NCBI RefSeq assembly: GCF_009762775.1
Contig: NZ_CP046401.1
Location: forward strand, 6,708,001-6,772,000
Source: Maribellus comscasis
GTDB lineage: Bacteria > Bacteroidota > Bacteroidia > Bacteroidales > Prolixibacteraceae
Length of the DNA stretch: 64,000 nt
Direction of reading: 5' to 3'
Under the pieces are notes generated by a model, which was not told the origin of the DNA, ran no database searches, and saw only the letters and a program-made list of their open reading frames with translations. Of this stretch, positions 8,081-16,970 are shown piece after piece (the stretch's first letter is position 1; every line of letters starts with the position of its first letter). Position numbers and translations under genes: made by a program.

Positions 8081-10498
8081 CTAAAATATATTTCCAAACT
8101 TAATTCCGAAATTGATTGTTCGAGGAGAAGACGGGCCGTAAATATATCCGGCATCGCGATACATTCCTTTGTCGTAATCGTTTTGAATTTGATTAAAAAT
8201 ATTTTTTACCCCTGCATAAAATTGCATTTCTGTTTCTTCTCCAAAATGGATATCGTAGGAAAAAAGCAGGTCGGCAACAATAAAACCATCGGCTTTTTTC
8301 AAGGCTTCTCCTTCAATGATATCGCCGTTATCAATGGCTTCCTGCACGGCTGTTAGTTCATCTCCTTCATAATCGTCTGGATTTAATCCGAAATGCGGAA
8401 CATACATTGAACCTGTGTAATTTAACGAAAGGGATGTGTTGAAATGATGCGTCGGTTTCCATGTAAAAGTTGCATAGCCGTATTGGTTTGGGGTACGCAT
8501 AAAATCTTTGGAAACACTTGTTTCTTCATCTCCCCAGGCTTGTACCGATTCGTATTTGCTGGTTTGCAAAGTGAATCCAATCTGAGTTTCAATTTCGTCT
8601 GTCAGAAAAGATTTCCATTCAATATTTACACCTGTTACATAAGCTCCGTCGTCGGCGTTTACTCTCATGTATGCAAAGTTTCCTTCGTCGTCGAGCGGAT
8701 AATATTCATTTGAAAAAGGATCTTTGAGATGCGTATAAAACCCTTCAATTAAAAAGTCGTTCAATGTATTTCCAATGCTGGCAACCGAGTTTATAGAAGC
8801 TGTAAATGCATTCGAGGTTTCCTGTTTTAAATCATCAGAATTAAAAGTTTCAACGCGGGTTGCATTCACCAGCTCGATGTGCAAATCTTCATTAAAAACC
8901 TGGGGAGCGCGGTATCCTTTTGCATATCCAACACGGAAACGCAATTCAGGTGTGAACTTGTACATGATTCCCGCACGAGGAACCAAAACTCCATTACTGG
9001 AATGCCCGCCTTCGCTTTCCTTGTCTTTTATCCAATAATAATCATACCGAAGTCCCAGGGAAACATTCACTTTTTCTGATTTCCAGTCGTGTTGAACAAA
9101 TGATCCTAATGTGTTTACATACTGTTTTATCAGCGTAGTATTGGCATCACCATTAGCTCCCAGTTTAACATCGTGTAAATAATCGTTTGTGTTGTCTATT
9201 CCGATTATCGTTGTGGAAGGGGCAAATAAAAACATGTCGGAGTGAAAATTATAGTGAGCTCCAAGCGACGAAGTCAGATTTTTTGTATCCCCGTATGCAT
9301 CCAGGTCTCGTTGCGCCCCGTAATATGAGCCGCGGGATACACGTTGCGCTGAAGCATAAGTAGTAATTTTATCGTAACTGCCGTTGGTAAAAAGATCGAA
9401 TGAAAGGTTTGCACCGGTAATTAAATGGTCGAGCTGTTCCGCAATATCAGCCTCGTGTGGAAGGTAAGCCAGTTTGTTTCCACCTCGACGAAATTCGCTA
9501 ATTCGGTACCCGTCCAATGAAATTTTGCTTTTACTTCCCGGTTTGTGGAAAACATTAAAACCAAAAGTTGTATTTTCCAATTTTACCATTTCTGAATATC
9601 CGTCTCCGTTCGCATCATACGAATCGCGGTTTCGCAGCATAGAATAAATATAACCACCGGTTTTTCTATCGTCGGTTATAACGGAGGCATTTAAATTTAG
9701 CTGTCCGTCCAAAGCGGGAGTAGAAACTTCTTCGCCACCAATTCCAATGGCTCCGATTCTTCCATCAATATTAAATGAGTTTCGGGCAGGTTCTTTGGTT
9801 ATGATATTTACTGTGCCGGCAATTGCATTTCCTCCGAAAAGTGCAGAACCACCACCGCGCACAACTTCCAGACGTTCAACCATATTGGTTGGAATCAGTT
9901 CAAGACCGTAAACTCCGGCTAACCCGCTAAACACAGGCCGGCTATTCATCAATATTTGTGTGTATGGCCCTTCCATTCCGTTCATTCTTAACTGCGTAAA
10001 ACCACAGTTTTGGCAATTGGTTTCAGTACGTAATCCGGGAGTAAAATCCAACCCTTCGGCAATGTTTACCGATTGGGTATTTGCCATCAAATCCGGCGAA
10101 ATCGAGGTGACGACAACCGGAGCTTCTGCTCGGTTGGTTTGATTTCGGTCGGCGGTTACAACCACACTTTCGATGTTTAATACATCTTTTTCGATATCAA
10201 ATTTAATTTCAATGGTTTTATCCAATTCTGTTGTAACAGTTTTCGATGTGCTTTTATATCCCATTCCGCTCACACGAATGGTTAACTCACCCACGGGCAA
10301 ATTAATTAATTGATAATGCCCCGTTCCATCGGTTGTGGTTCCAATGGTTGTTCCATCGATGGTAACATTTATAAAGGGAACGTGTTCCCCGTCGCATTGA
10401 ACATCGCCGATAACATTGGCATCGGTAGTCTTTTTTTGTGCTCTTGTAATTAAATTAACCGACACAATGAAAATAGTTAGTAGTATTATTTTTTTCAT
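8081..10498 (-). CDS. TonB-dependent outer-membrane receptor, probable metal/cofactor importer
   Basis: An 805-residue receptor with a signal peptide (cleavage near ITRAQ), a carboxypeptidase-regulatory-like beta domain (~28-110, with GTTTDGTGHYQLINLPVGEL), a plug (~120-240) and a 22-strand barrel ending in a Phe (FGIKFGNIF). The plug carries NCQNCGF and RLEVVRGGGSALFG, a pattern seen in Bacteroidota siderophore/metal-type receptors rather than SusC glycan receptors. It lacks the SusC STN domain and has no SusD partner. It follows the His-rich membrane protein gene by 112 bases on the same strand and ends at a strong terminator. With the ZnuA-like remnant nearby, zinc or another divalent metal is the most likely cargo; this is inference. 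Confidence 0.8.
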   Translation of the reverse strand: MKKIILLTIFIVSVNLITRAQKKTTDANVIGDVQCDGEHVPFINVTIDGTTIGTTTDGTGHYQLINLPVGELTIRVSGMGYKSTSKTVTTELDKTIEIKFDIEKDVLNIESVVVTADRNQTNRAEAPVVVTSISPDLMANTQSVNIAEGLDFTPGLRTETNCQNCGFTQLRMNGMEGPYTQILMNSRPVFSGLAGVYGLELIPTNMVERLEVVRGGGSALFGGNAIAGTVNIITKEPARNSFNIDGRIGAIGIGGEEVSTPALDGQLNLNASVITDDRKTGGYIYSMLRNRDSYDANGDGYSEMVKLENTTFGFNVFHKPGSKSKISLDGYRISEFRRGGNKLAYLPHEADIAEQLDHLITGANLSFDLFTNGSYDKITTYASAQRVSRGSYYGAQRDLDAYGDTKNLTSSLGAHYNFHSDMFLFAPSTTIIGIDNTNDYLHDVKLGANGDANTTLIKQYVNTLGSFVQHDWKSEKVNVSLGLRYDYYWIKDKESEGGHSSNGVLVPRAGIMYKFTPELRFRVGYAKGYRAPQVFNEDLHIELVNATRVETFNSDDLKQETSNAFTASINSVASIGNTLNDFLIEGFYTHLKDPFSNEYYPLDDEGNFAYMRVNADDGAYVTGVNIEWKSFLTDEIETQIGFTLQTSKYESVQAWGDEETSVSKDFMRTPNQYGYATFTWKPTHHFNTSLSLNYTGSMYVPHFGLNPDDYEGDELTAVQEAIDNGDIIEGEALKKADGFIVADLLFSYDIHFGEETEMQFYAGVKNIFNQIQNDYDKGMYRDAGYIYGPSSPRTINFGIKFGNIF

Positions 10499-10610
10499 GG
10501 TACTTTCAGTTTATATGTACTTTTTCTTTTCCATATTTATAACAACACGGTAAAATAATTTTTTAAATAAGTTTTTAGGGTAATGCTGTAATTTAAACAA
10601 TGATGTGCTG

Positions 10611-10985
10611 CTAATGCAATAAAAATGGTGGATCCCTGCCCTTCGACCTAAAAGAATAATTGAATTTAGTAAAGGGGTTTCTATATAGGAATATAAATTT
10701 TTGCTGAATAAATTCCAGGTATAAAAAAGAAAATATTGCAGCAATAAATAACAACTGAATATGGGAAATGTGGAATAATTCTTTTGAACTATGGTTGTGT
10801 TTCTTAAAAGGCTCAGAATCCTGGCTCTTACTGTAAGGGTGGGCATGCACAATAATGCTGCCGTCAGGTAATTTATGTGTATGCAGGAAAACAACATTAT
10901 TTAAAATAAGCAACCCCGCAGAAATTACGAGTATTCCTGCGATTAACTTTTGTATTCTATTTTTGAATGTTGTCTTCATACCCAC
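10611..10985 (-). CDS. Small His-rich membrane protein, probable metal handling
   Basis: A 124-residue protein with two hydrophobic segments (~12-33 and ~78-97). Between them is a loop rich in His: FLHTHKLPDGSIIVHAHPY, then KKHNHSS and FHISH. Such H-x-H and H-A-H-P-Y motifs look like a metal-binding periplasmic loop. Residues 1 and 3 are both Met, so the start may be two codons later. It is immediately upstream of, and co-oriented with, the TonB receptor, which suggests a two-gene metal-uptake operon. I do not know a named family. The minus-strand frame 10511-10897 overlaps it in another frame and is a shadow. Confidence 0.65.
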   Translation of the reverse strand: MGMKTTFKNRIQKLIAGILVISAGLLILNNVVFLHTHKLPDGSIIVHAHPYSKSQDSEPFKKHNHSSKELFHISHIQLLFIAAIFSFLYLEFIQQKFIFLYRNPFTKFNYSFRSKGRDPPFLLH

Positions 10986-11827
10986 TAAGAAAGAGAGTTT
11001 TTATAATATATAAATGTAACAACCGAAATATTATTAATAATTTAATCTCCTGAATTGTTCAATTTTCCAATGTAATAATATCCAAACCTGTGTTGTAAAG
11101 AATCAAATCATAAATCCTATAGCAAAGTGTTTTTTTGAAAAAAGAATAAATTACCAATCTGGAGTAGGGTTTATATGCAACTATATGTTAATAAAGGTTT
11201 TCGAAGAGAATAATGCATTGTGCTTATTTCCGGTGAGCAGTTCCTTATCCTGATTTTTATGAATACGGAGAATATGTTGTTGATATATATTTACGCGGGA
11301 CCTGTTATTCAGAATATACGATATATATGCTATTTGAAGAAAAACTTCGCGAATACATCACAATAAAAACGAGCTAAAAAAGAACTTATAACTCATTGAT
11401 TCTCGATGTATCGGGATATGACAGTATTTGAACGTCATTTCATTTGTGCTTCTATATCAATGATTTATAAAATTCTCTTTTTTGCAGGTCACCGTAAAGG
11501 TCATTTTTAAAAAACGTTATTAGTTATTATAAAAATAGGGAAGAAGTGAGAATAACCAGTTGTCGACCTAATTAACAGCTATTTTGGCAGCCTTAATTTT
11601 ACTACTGTGTTTGTGAAGTTAGTATTATTCGTTTCTCTTCTCGAATGAAAGTTTAAACGGACATATCCTTTGTGATTTATTATCGTAATGTATGATTTAT
11701 TTAACAAAATTTCCTAGATTAGACGCCTTGAACATGTTGTCAGGATTGGTTAACATTTCATTTAAGGGGTCGACTCATATAGAAAGCAATACAAATAATT
11801 CACAGATAATAAGGAAATTTAACTTTA
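10986..11827. other. Long AT-rich intergenic region between divergent genes
   Basis: About 840 bases hold the promoters of the divergent His-rich protein gene (minus) and the ECF sigma gene (plus). An AT palindrome (TTTATA-ATA-TATAAA, 11000-11014) lies ~15 bases before the minus-strand start and could be a regulator site. A short open frame around 11240-11375 (YEYGEYVVDIYL, MLFEEKLREYI) has no start codon and may be a gene remnant. I see no RNA gene. Confidence 0.45.
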
Positions 11828-12388
11828 ATGGAAGATGAAATTTGGATTCAAATAAAATCAGGAAACAAAAAAGCCTTCCGAACGCTATTTGATCAATATT
11901 ATTATTCCTTATGCTTATATGCTAATTCAATTTTAAAGGATGCTGATCTTTCACAGGATGTAGTTAGTGACTCTTTTATCCGAATTTGGGAAAAGAGAGA
12001 GAATATTCACATCGAATCCACCATAAAAAACTACCTTCTTTTAACAGTAAGAAATGCTGTTTATAGTTATTTGCGTTCTCCTGAAAGTCGAAAAGTTGAT
12101 TTAAATACAGTAATTGAAAATATAGAGAATATACCGATCAATAATTACGACTTAGAAAAGGATGAAACAATACTTCGCGTTAAAAAATTAATCGAAGAGT
12201 TGCCCGACCAAAGAAAAAAAATCTTTGAGCTGGCGACTGTTGGCGGAAAAACATATAAGGAAATTGCGCACTTGTTAGGAATATCAGTAAATACAGTAAA
12301 TACTCAAATGTCGAGAGCATACCGTTTTTTGCGTGATCAATTAGGTAGTGAAAGTCTGCTTTTGTGGATATTATTTACAAAAAATTAA
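11828..12388 (+). CDS. ECF-type RNA polymerase sigma factor (PUL 1 regulator)
   Basis: A 186-residue sigma-70 factor of the Bacteroidetes ECF class. Region 2 is at ~10-75 (AFRTLFDQYYYSLCLYANSIL, SQDVVSDSFIRIWE) and region 4 at ~120-170, with the helix-turn-helix YKEIAHLLGISVNTVNTQMS. It is followed 68 bases later by a FecR-type anti-sigma gene and then susC, the usual trans-envelope relay in which glycan-loaded SusC signals to FecR and frees the sigma factor. It would therefore transcribe the susC operon of PUL 1. The start is ATG at 11828 with an A/G-rich stretch upstream (AAGGAAATTTAACTTTA). Confidence 0.93.
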   Translation: MEDEIWIQIKSGNKKAFRTLFDQYYYSLCLYANSILKDADLSQDVVSDSFIRIWEKRENIHIESTIKNYLLLTVRNAVYSYLRSPESRKVDLNTVIENIENIPINNYDLEKDETILRVKKLIEELPDQRKKIFELATVGGKTYKEIAHLLGISVNTVNTQMSRAYRFLRDQLGSESLLLWILFTKN

Positions 12389-12456
12389 AATTTTCCAAAC
12401 GTTCTGTCACTGAAAATTTCGACTTTAACGTCCTTTTTATATAGTAGTAAAAATAT

Positions 12457-13458
12457 ATGAAGGAAATCAGCTCAAATAGAATTTGGGATTTATTTATAAA
12501 AAGGATTCATAACAGCCTTACTAAAAAGGAGGTTGAGGAAATAGAAGAACTAGAGGAATCAAAAGAGAATAACACTATCATTTCTCAGGTAAAGAGGATT
12601 CATATGATGTCACTGCACAGTTACATGATTCCTTCATTTGACAAAGAAAAGAACTGGAAATATATCAATAGCCAGATCAATTCTCCCTTTCGCAAGATTA
12701 TTCACTCTAATTTATTAAGATATGCTGCTGTCTTTATAGTCGCTGTAACAATTGGAATAGTTGTTGCCAATTTGGCGCCAAATGCCAACAAAGTTGCTTT
12801 CAATAAAATTGAAATGGATTGGGGGCAAATGGGCAAAATAACATTGGAAGACGGGACTCAGGTTTGGCTGAACGCAGGAACTACCCTAGAATATCCTACA
12901 ACCTTCGCATCCAGCGACAGAATTGTTGAGTTGGATGGTGAAGCGCAGTTTAAGGTTGTTCATAATACTGATGTTCCATTTGAGGTATATACAAAATCGG
13001 GGATTATAAAAGTATACGGTACCACTTTTAATGTCGCTGCTTATGATGAAGATAGTGAGATGGTAGTAACACTAATTGAAGGTAAGGTGTCGGTAGAAAA
13101 TACCAATGGAGATTTGCTTGCGGCATTATCCCCTTCAGAACAACTTCATATTGATAAAAAAACCGGTAAGCTGAGACTTCAAAAGGTAAATACTGAATTT
13201 TACAGCAACTGGATTGAAGGTAAACTGTTACTCGATGAAACTAAACTTTCAGACTTAATTAAAATTCTGAAACGCTGGTACAATATCGATATCAAACTCC
13301 TAAATGAGGATATCGGCGATATTAAAATATCCGGAACTATAAGTAAGAATAAGCCCTTAGATCTGTTTCTAAAGGTACTGGAAGGGATGTACGGAATAAA
13401 ATATGAGTACATCTACAATAATGAGAACAAAGACGTAGTATTAATTGATAAAAAATAA
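12457..13458 (+). CDS. FecR-type anti-sigma factor (PUL 1)
   Basis: A 333-residue inner-membrane protein. The N-terminal ~85 residues are cytoplasmic and bind the sigma factor. One membrane segment follows (YAAVFIVAVTIGIVVANL, ~88-106). The periplasmic FecR domain (~115-215) contains TLEDGTQVWLNAGTTLEYP and VYGTTFNVAAY, and a C-terminal DUF4974/STN-like domain (~258-330) contains LSDLIKILKRWYNIDI. It lies between the sigma gene and susC, so it should hold the sigma factor inactive until SusC reports substrate. Confidence 0.93.
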   Translation: MKEISSNRIWDLFIKRIHNSLTKKEVEEIEELEESKENNTIISQVKRIHMMSLHSYMIPSFDKEKNWKYINSQINSPFRKIIHSNLLRYAAVFIVAVTIGIVVANLAPNANKVAFNKIEMDWGQMGKITLEDGTQVWLNAGTTLEYPTTFASSDRIVELDGEAQFKVVHNTDVPFEVYTKSGIIKVYGTTFNVAAYDEDSEMVVTLIEGKVSVENTNGDLLAALSPSEQLHIDKKTGKLRLQKVNTEFYSNWIEGKLLLDETKLSDLIKILKRWYNIDIKLLNEDIGDIKISGTISKNKPLDLFLKVLEGMYGIKYEYIYNNENKDVVLIDKK

Positions 13459-13496
13459 CTGCCTATGCTATAAACTGAATGTGTGAAAATAAAAAA

Positions 13497-13523
13497 CGGT
13501 GAAAGTGTCCACCACTTCCACCG
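13497..13523 (+). promoter_or_regulatory. susC leader hairpin, PUL 1
   Basis: Between fecR and susC the RNA can form an 11-bp stem (CGGTGAAAGTG with CACTTCCACCG) with one A-C mismatch at the sixth pair and a 5-base loop. It lies 47 bases before the susC start. No T-run follows, so it looks more like an mRNA leader element or 5'-end structure than a simple terminator. The second PUL has a hairpin of the same geometry at 46973-47000. Confidence 0.6.
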
Positions 13524-13537
13524 TTAGAAAGTTTAAT

Positions 13538-13567
13538 AACGGTTCAAATTATTAAAACGGTTCAAAT
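13538..13567 (+). repeat. Tandem direct repeat before susC
   Basis: The 12-mer AACGGTTCAAAT occurs at 13538-13549 and again at 13556-13567, directly before the susC start codon at 13570. The second copy occupies the place where a ribosome binding site would be; there is no GGAGG-like sequence. It may affect translation start or arise from local duplication. Confidence 0.6.
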
Positions 13568-13569
13568 AT

Positions 13570-16500
13570 ATGAAAAAAACTAATGTTTGTTGCCTAACTA
13601 AGAGGCAATGTCTAAAATTTCTAGTTATGATTAAATCTCTATTTATTCTATTAATAGTAGGGGTTATTTCTGCCAACGCGGTGGAAGCGTATTCTCAATC
13701 GACCCGATTCGATCTTTCTCTGAAAAATTCGTCTCTGAAGTCGGTTTTAAAAGAGATTGAAGATAAAACTGAGTTTTACTTCTTCTATAAAAATGAAGAG
13801 ATTGTTGAAATTAACAATATTTCTATTGAAGTCTCAAAGGCATCCATTTCTGATGTATTAGATAATGTATTAAAAAGCAGGGGATTTAATTATGAAATTA
13901 TTGACCACTATATTTTAATTCAGAAAACAAGTGAGAATGATCAGGCTGCCAATCAGAATGAACGTCAGGAGGGGATATCAGGGACAGTTACAGATAATAC
14001 CGGCGCTCCTTTGCCGGGTGTTACTGTATTTGTAAAAGGTACAACTAATGGTACAGTTACTAATCAGGATGGAAAGTATTATCTACAGAATGTTGCTGAT
14101 GATGCAATAATCGTTTTTTCCTTTCTGGGATTGAAAAGCATTGAATTACCAGTTAACGAAAAGCGCATTATCGATGCAACTTTAGTTGAAAATTCAATTA
14201 GTATCGATGAGGTAGTTGCTGTGGGGTATGGCACAATGAAAAAGTCTGATTTAACAGGCTCAATCGGGAGTATTGATAATAGTAAACTAACTTCGAAGGG
14301 AGTAACTTCAACTTTAGAAGCTATGCAGGGCGAAGTGGCAGGTGTTATAATTAACTCAACCGATGGCCGCGCAGGCTCAAATTTCGACATAAAAATAAGG
14401 GGTGATAATTCTTTGGTTGGCGGAAGCCCGCTTTATGTGGTTGATGGTTTGGTAACAGGCAATATTCAATTTTTAAATCCGCAGGATATCGAGCGTATCG
14501 ATATCTTAAAAGATGCCTCGTCTACTGCAATTTACGGATCGCGTGGATCAAACGGCGTAGTGATTATCACAACTAAACAAGCTTCAGATATAAAGGATCA
14601 AAAGCCATCGATTACCTATGACGGGTATTATGGCGTGCGGACTCCGGCCAGATTGCCTGATTTAATGAATGGAGATGAGTATTGGGAATATCGTGAAAAT
14701 GCCTATTTGGGGGCCGAATATTATTCGGGGAACGATGTCACCCAACCGGAATACGATCAGGCCTGGTTAAATGAAAGGACAGGTTATGATGCAAGCAAAG
14801 TTTTGCAGAATATTCTGGAGAATAAGGATTATGTCGATTGGTATGACGAAATGTTAAATAATGGTTCTCAGCAAAATCACTGGATTTCAATTTCTGGTCG
14901 TAGCAGCGAAAAAATGTCGTACCTGATTGGCATGGGCTATCAGAATGAAGAAGGAGTATTTGAAAATGAATGGTATGATCGATACAATTTTAAGGCCAGC
15001 ATAAATCACGAAATATCTGAAAAGTGGTCAGCCGGTACAAATGTGAATATCGCCTTGTCGGAATCAGAAATTGGTGAGGACAGAAATTCGAATGTTTATG
15101 AAGCATTTGACCTCCCTCCTGTTGTGGCAGCTTATATACCTGAAGGTTATGAGAATGCAGGTGGTTTGTCGTTATACCCGTCAACTGACTATGAAATGGG
15201 TATTAACGGCCAGATAAATCCTTTGGTTTCAATTCAGAATTTGCAGGATATGACACGAACTTTAAATGTTGTTGGAAATGTTTACCTGCAATATTCCCCA
15301 ATAAAAGATTTAAAGTTAAAAACCACATTCTCTCCTTATTTAGAGTATAAAAAGAGAGGAGTTTATCAAGGCTCGGAAACAGGACAGAGAGCTTTGCAAG
15401 ATCCTGCTGCGAATCTCACACAATTAGACTACATGACTTATGCCTGGGATAATCAGCTTGACTATTCCAAAACAATAAACGATCACGAATTTAATTTTAC
15501 AGCATTATACAGTATGAATTCATCGAGATATGAGAGTTCATACATTTCAGTTGAAAATTTACCTTTTGAATCGCTTTGGCACAATGTAGGCTCGGCTAAT
15601 GATATTGTTGAGGTAAAAAGCGATTTTAATAAATCTACTCTGGTTTCTGTTTTAGCACGTTTAAATTATTCGTATAGAGGAAAATATTTGGCAACTGCTG
15701 CGTTTCGTACTGATGGTTCTTCAAAACTGTCAACCGGTGAAAAATGGTCGAATTTTCCATCCGTAGCTTTGGCCTGGCGTGCCTCTGAAGAATGGTTCCT
15801 GAACGAAATTGAGAGTCTTTCAAATTTAAAGCTGCGCTTAAGTTATGGTTATACCGGAAACAATAATATAGGAGCTTATTCCACATTGCGATACGCATCA
15901 GTTCAAAAATACTACGATTTCGACGGTGAGTCAGCAAACGGTTTTACGCCTTCAAACATTGCTAATTCTGCGCTCACATGGGAGAAAACACGTGAGTTTA
16001 ACCTCGGATTAGACATTGGCTTTTTTGCTAACAGAATTAACGGAAGCGTCGATGTATACGATAAATTATCTTCAGGGCTGTTGATGGAACGTAGACTGGC
16101 GCTTGAAACCGGATGGAGTTCAGTAACTGCAAACATTGGCTCGGTAAGTAATAAAGGGATTGAAGTATTATTAAATACAGTAAATATTTCAAGGCCTAAT
16201 TTTACATGGGAGACTACATTTTCATTTTCTAAAAATATAAACAAGATAGAAGAATTGTATGGAGACGAGGAAGATGACCTCGGTAATTTATGGTTTATAG
16301 GCGAACCAGTTAATGTGAACTATACTTATGTATTTGATGGTATATGGCAGGCTGATGAAATAGAAGAAGCTGCTGTTTACGGCCAACTGGAAGGTCAGGC
16401 TCGTGTTAAAGACCTGGATGATAATGACATTATTAACAGTGCCGATCGAAAAATTATTGGTACTCCTGATCCAACATGGTTTGGACATTTTTCTACCAGT

Positions 16501-16959
16501 TTCCGGGTTAAAGCATTCGATTTAAATGCAACTCTGTTTACACAGCAAGGATCACAGGTTATGAGCGAGTTTCACAGAACATACATAAAATATGATGAAC
16601 GCTGGCGAAACAAATTGAATTTGAACTATTATATGGTTGAAAACAATATAAATGAAGCCAGAGTTTCAAATGAATACCCAATGCCACGAAACAGCGGGCA
16701 GTACTGGGGGAAAGAAAATGTTGGATTTTATAAAGATGTCTCGTTCGTAAAGGTTAAAAATATATCTCTTGGATATACTATTGATCCAAAAAGTCTGGGG
16801 AAAGTTGATATTAAATCGCTACGATTTTATGTTAATGTATTAAATCCATTTGTATTTACTGATTTTGATGGTTTTGATCCCGAGTGGGCAGGCCGCAGCC
16901 GTAATGGAGGTGGAGTAAGCACAATCACTTATCAATTTGGAGTTAACGCAAACTTTTAA
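13570..16959 (+). CDS. SusC/RagA-type TonB-dependent glycan transporter (PUL 1)
   Basis: A 1129-residue outer-membrane transporter. It has a signal peptide (core FLVMIKSLFILLIVGVISA, mature start near AYSQ) and an STN domain (~48-115, LKSVLKEIEDKTEFYFFY) that contacts the anti-sigma factor. A CarboxypepD_reg-like domain (~138-215, GTTNGTVTNQDGKYYL) is followed by a plug with VAVGYGTMKKSDLTG and GSRGSNGVVIITTK, and a barrel ending FGVNANF. The STN domain marks it as a transducing SusC, matching the upstream ECF/FecR pair. susD begins 11 bases after its stop. It imports oligosaccharides released at the cell surface; the glycan is not evident from the sequence. Confidence 0.96.
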   Translation: MKKTNVCCLTKRQCLKFLVMIKSLFILLIVGVISANAVEAYSQSTRFDLSLKNSSLKSVLKEIEDKTEFYFFYKNEEIVEINNISIEVSKASISDVLDNVLKSRGFNYEIIDHYILIQKTSENDQAANQNERQEGISGTVTDNTGAPLPGVTVFVKGTTNGTVTNQDGKYYLQNVADDAIIVFSFLGLKSIELPVNEKRIIDATLVENSISIDEVVAVGYGTMKKSDLTGSIGSIDNSKLTSKGVTSTLEAMQGEVAGVIINSTDGRAGSNFDIKIRGDNSLVGGSPLYVVDGLVTGNIQFLNPQDIERIDILKDASSTAIYGSRGSNGVVIITTKQASDIKDQKPSITYDGYYGVRTPARLPDLMNGDEYWEYRENAYLGAEYYSGNDVTQPEYDQAWLNERTGYDASKVLQNILENKDYVDWYDEMLNNGSQQNHWISISGRSSEKMSYLIGMGYQNEEGVFENEWYDRYNFKASINHEISEKWSAGTNVNIALSESEIGEDRNSNVYEAFDLPPVVAAYIPEGYENAGGLSLYPSTDYEMGINGQINPLVSIQNLQDMTRTLNVVGNVYLQYSPIKDLKLKTTFSPYLEYKKRGVYQGSETGQRALQDPAANLTQLDYMTYAWDNQLDYSKTINDHEFNFTALYSMNSSRYESSYISVENLPFESLWHNVGSANDIVEVKSDFNKSTLVSVLARLNYSYRGKYLATAAFRTDGSSKLSTGEKWSNFPSVALAWRASEEWFLNEIESLSNLKLRLSYGYTGNNNIGAYSTLRYASVQKYYDFDGESANGFTPSNIANSALTWEKTREFNLGLDIGFFANRINGSVDVYDKLSSGLLMERRLALETGWSSVTANIGSVSNKGIEVLLNTVNISRPNFTWETTFSFSKNINKIEELYGDEEDDLGNLWFIGEPVNVNYTYVFDGIWQADEIEEAAVYGQLEGQARVKDLDDNDIINSADRKIIGTPDPTWFGHFSTSFRVKAFDLNATLFTQQGSQVMSEFHRTYIKYDERWRNKLNLNYYMVENNINEARVSNEYPMPRNSGQYWGKENVGFYKDVSFVKVKNISLGYTIDPKSLGKVDIKSLRFYVNVLNPFVFTDFDGFDPEWAGRSRNGGGVSTITYQFGVNANF

Positions 16960-16970
16960 TTTTTGGAATC

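Noticed and set aside
10511..10897. 128-codon minus-strand frame overlapping the His-rich protein gene
   Set aside because: It overlaps 10611-10985 in another frame; the His-rich frame has membrane segments, metal motifs and a fitting place before the TonB receptor, so this one is a shadow.
11240..11375. Short protein-like frame in the 840-base gap
   Set aside because: No start codon and a stop just upstream; too short and unmatched to any family I know to be called as a gene.
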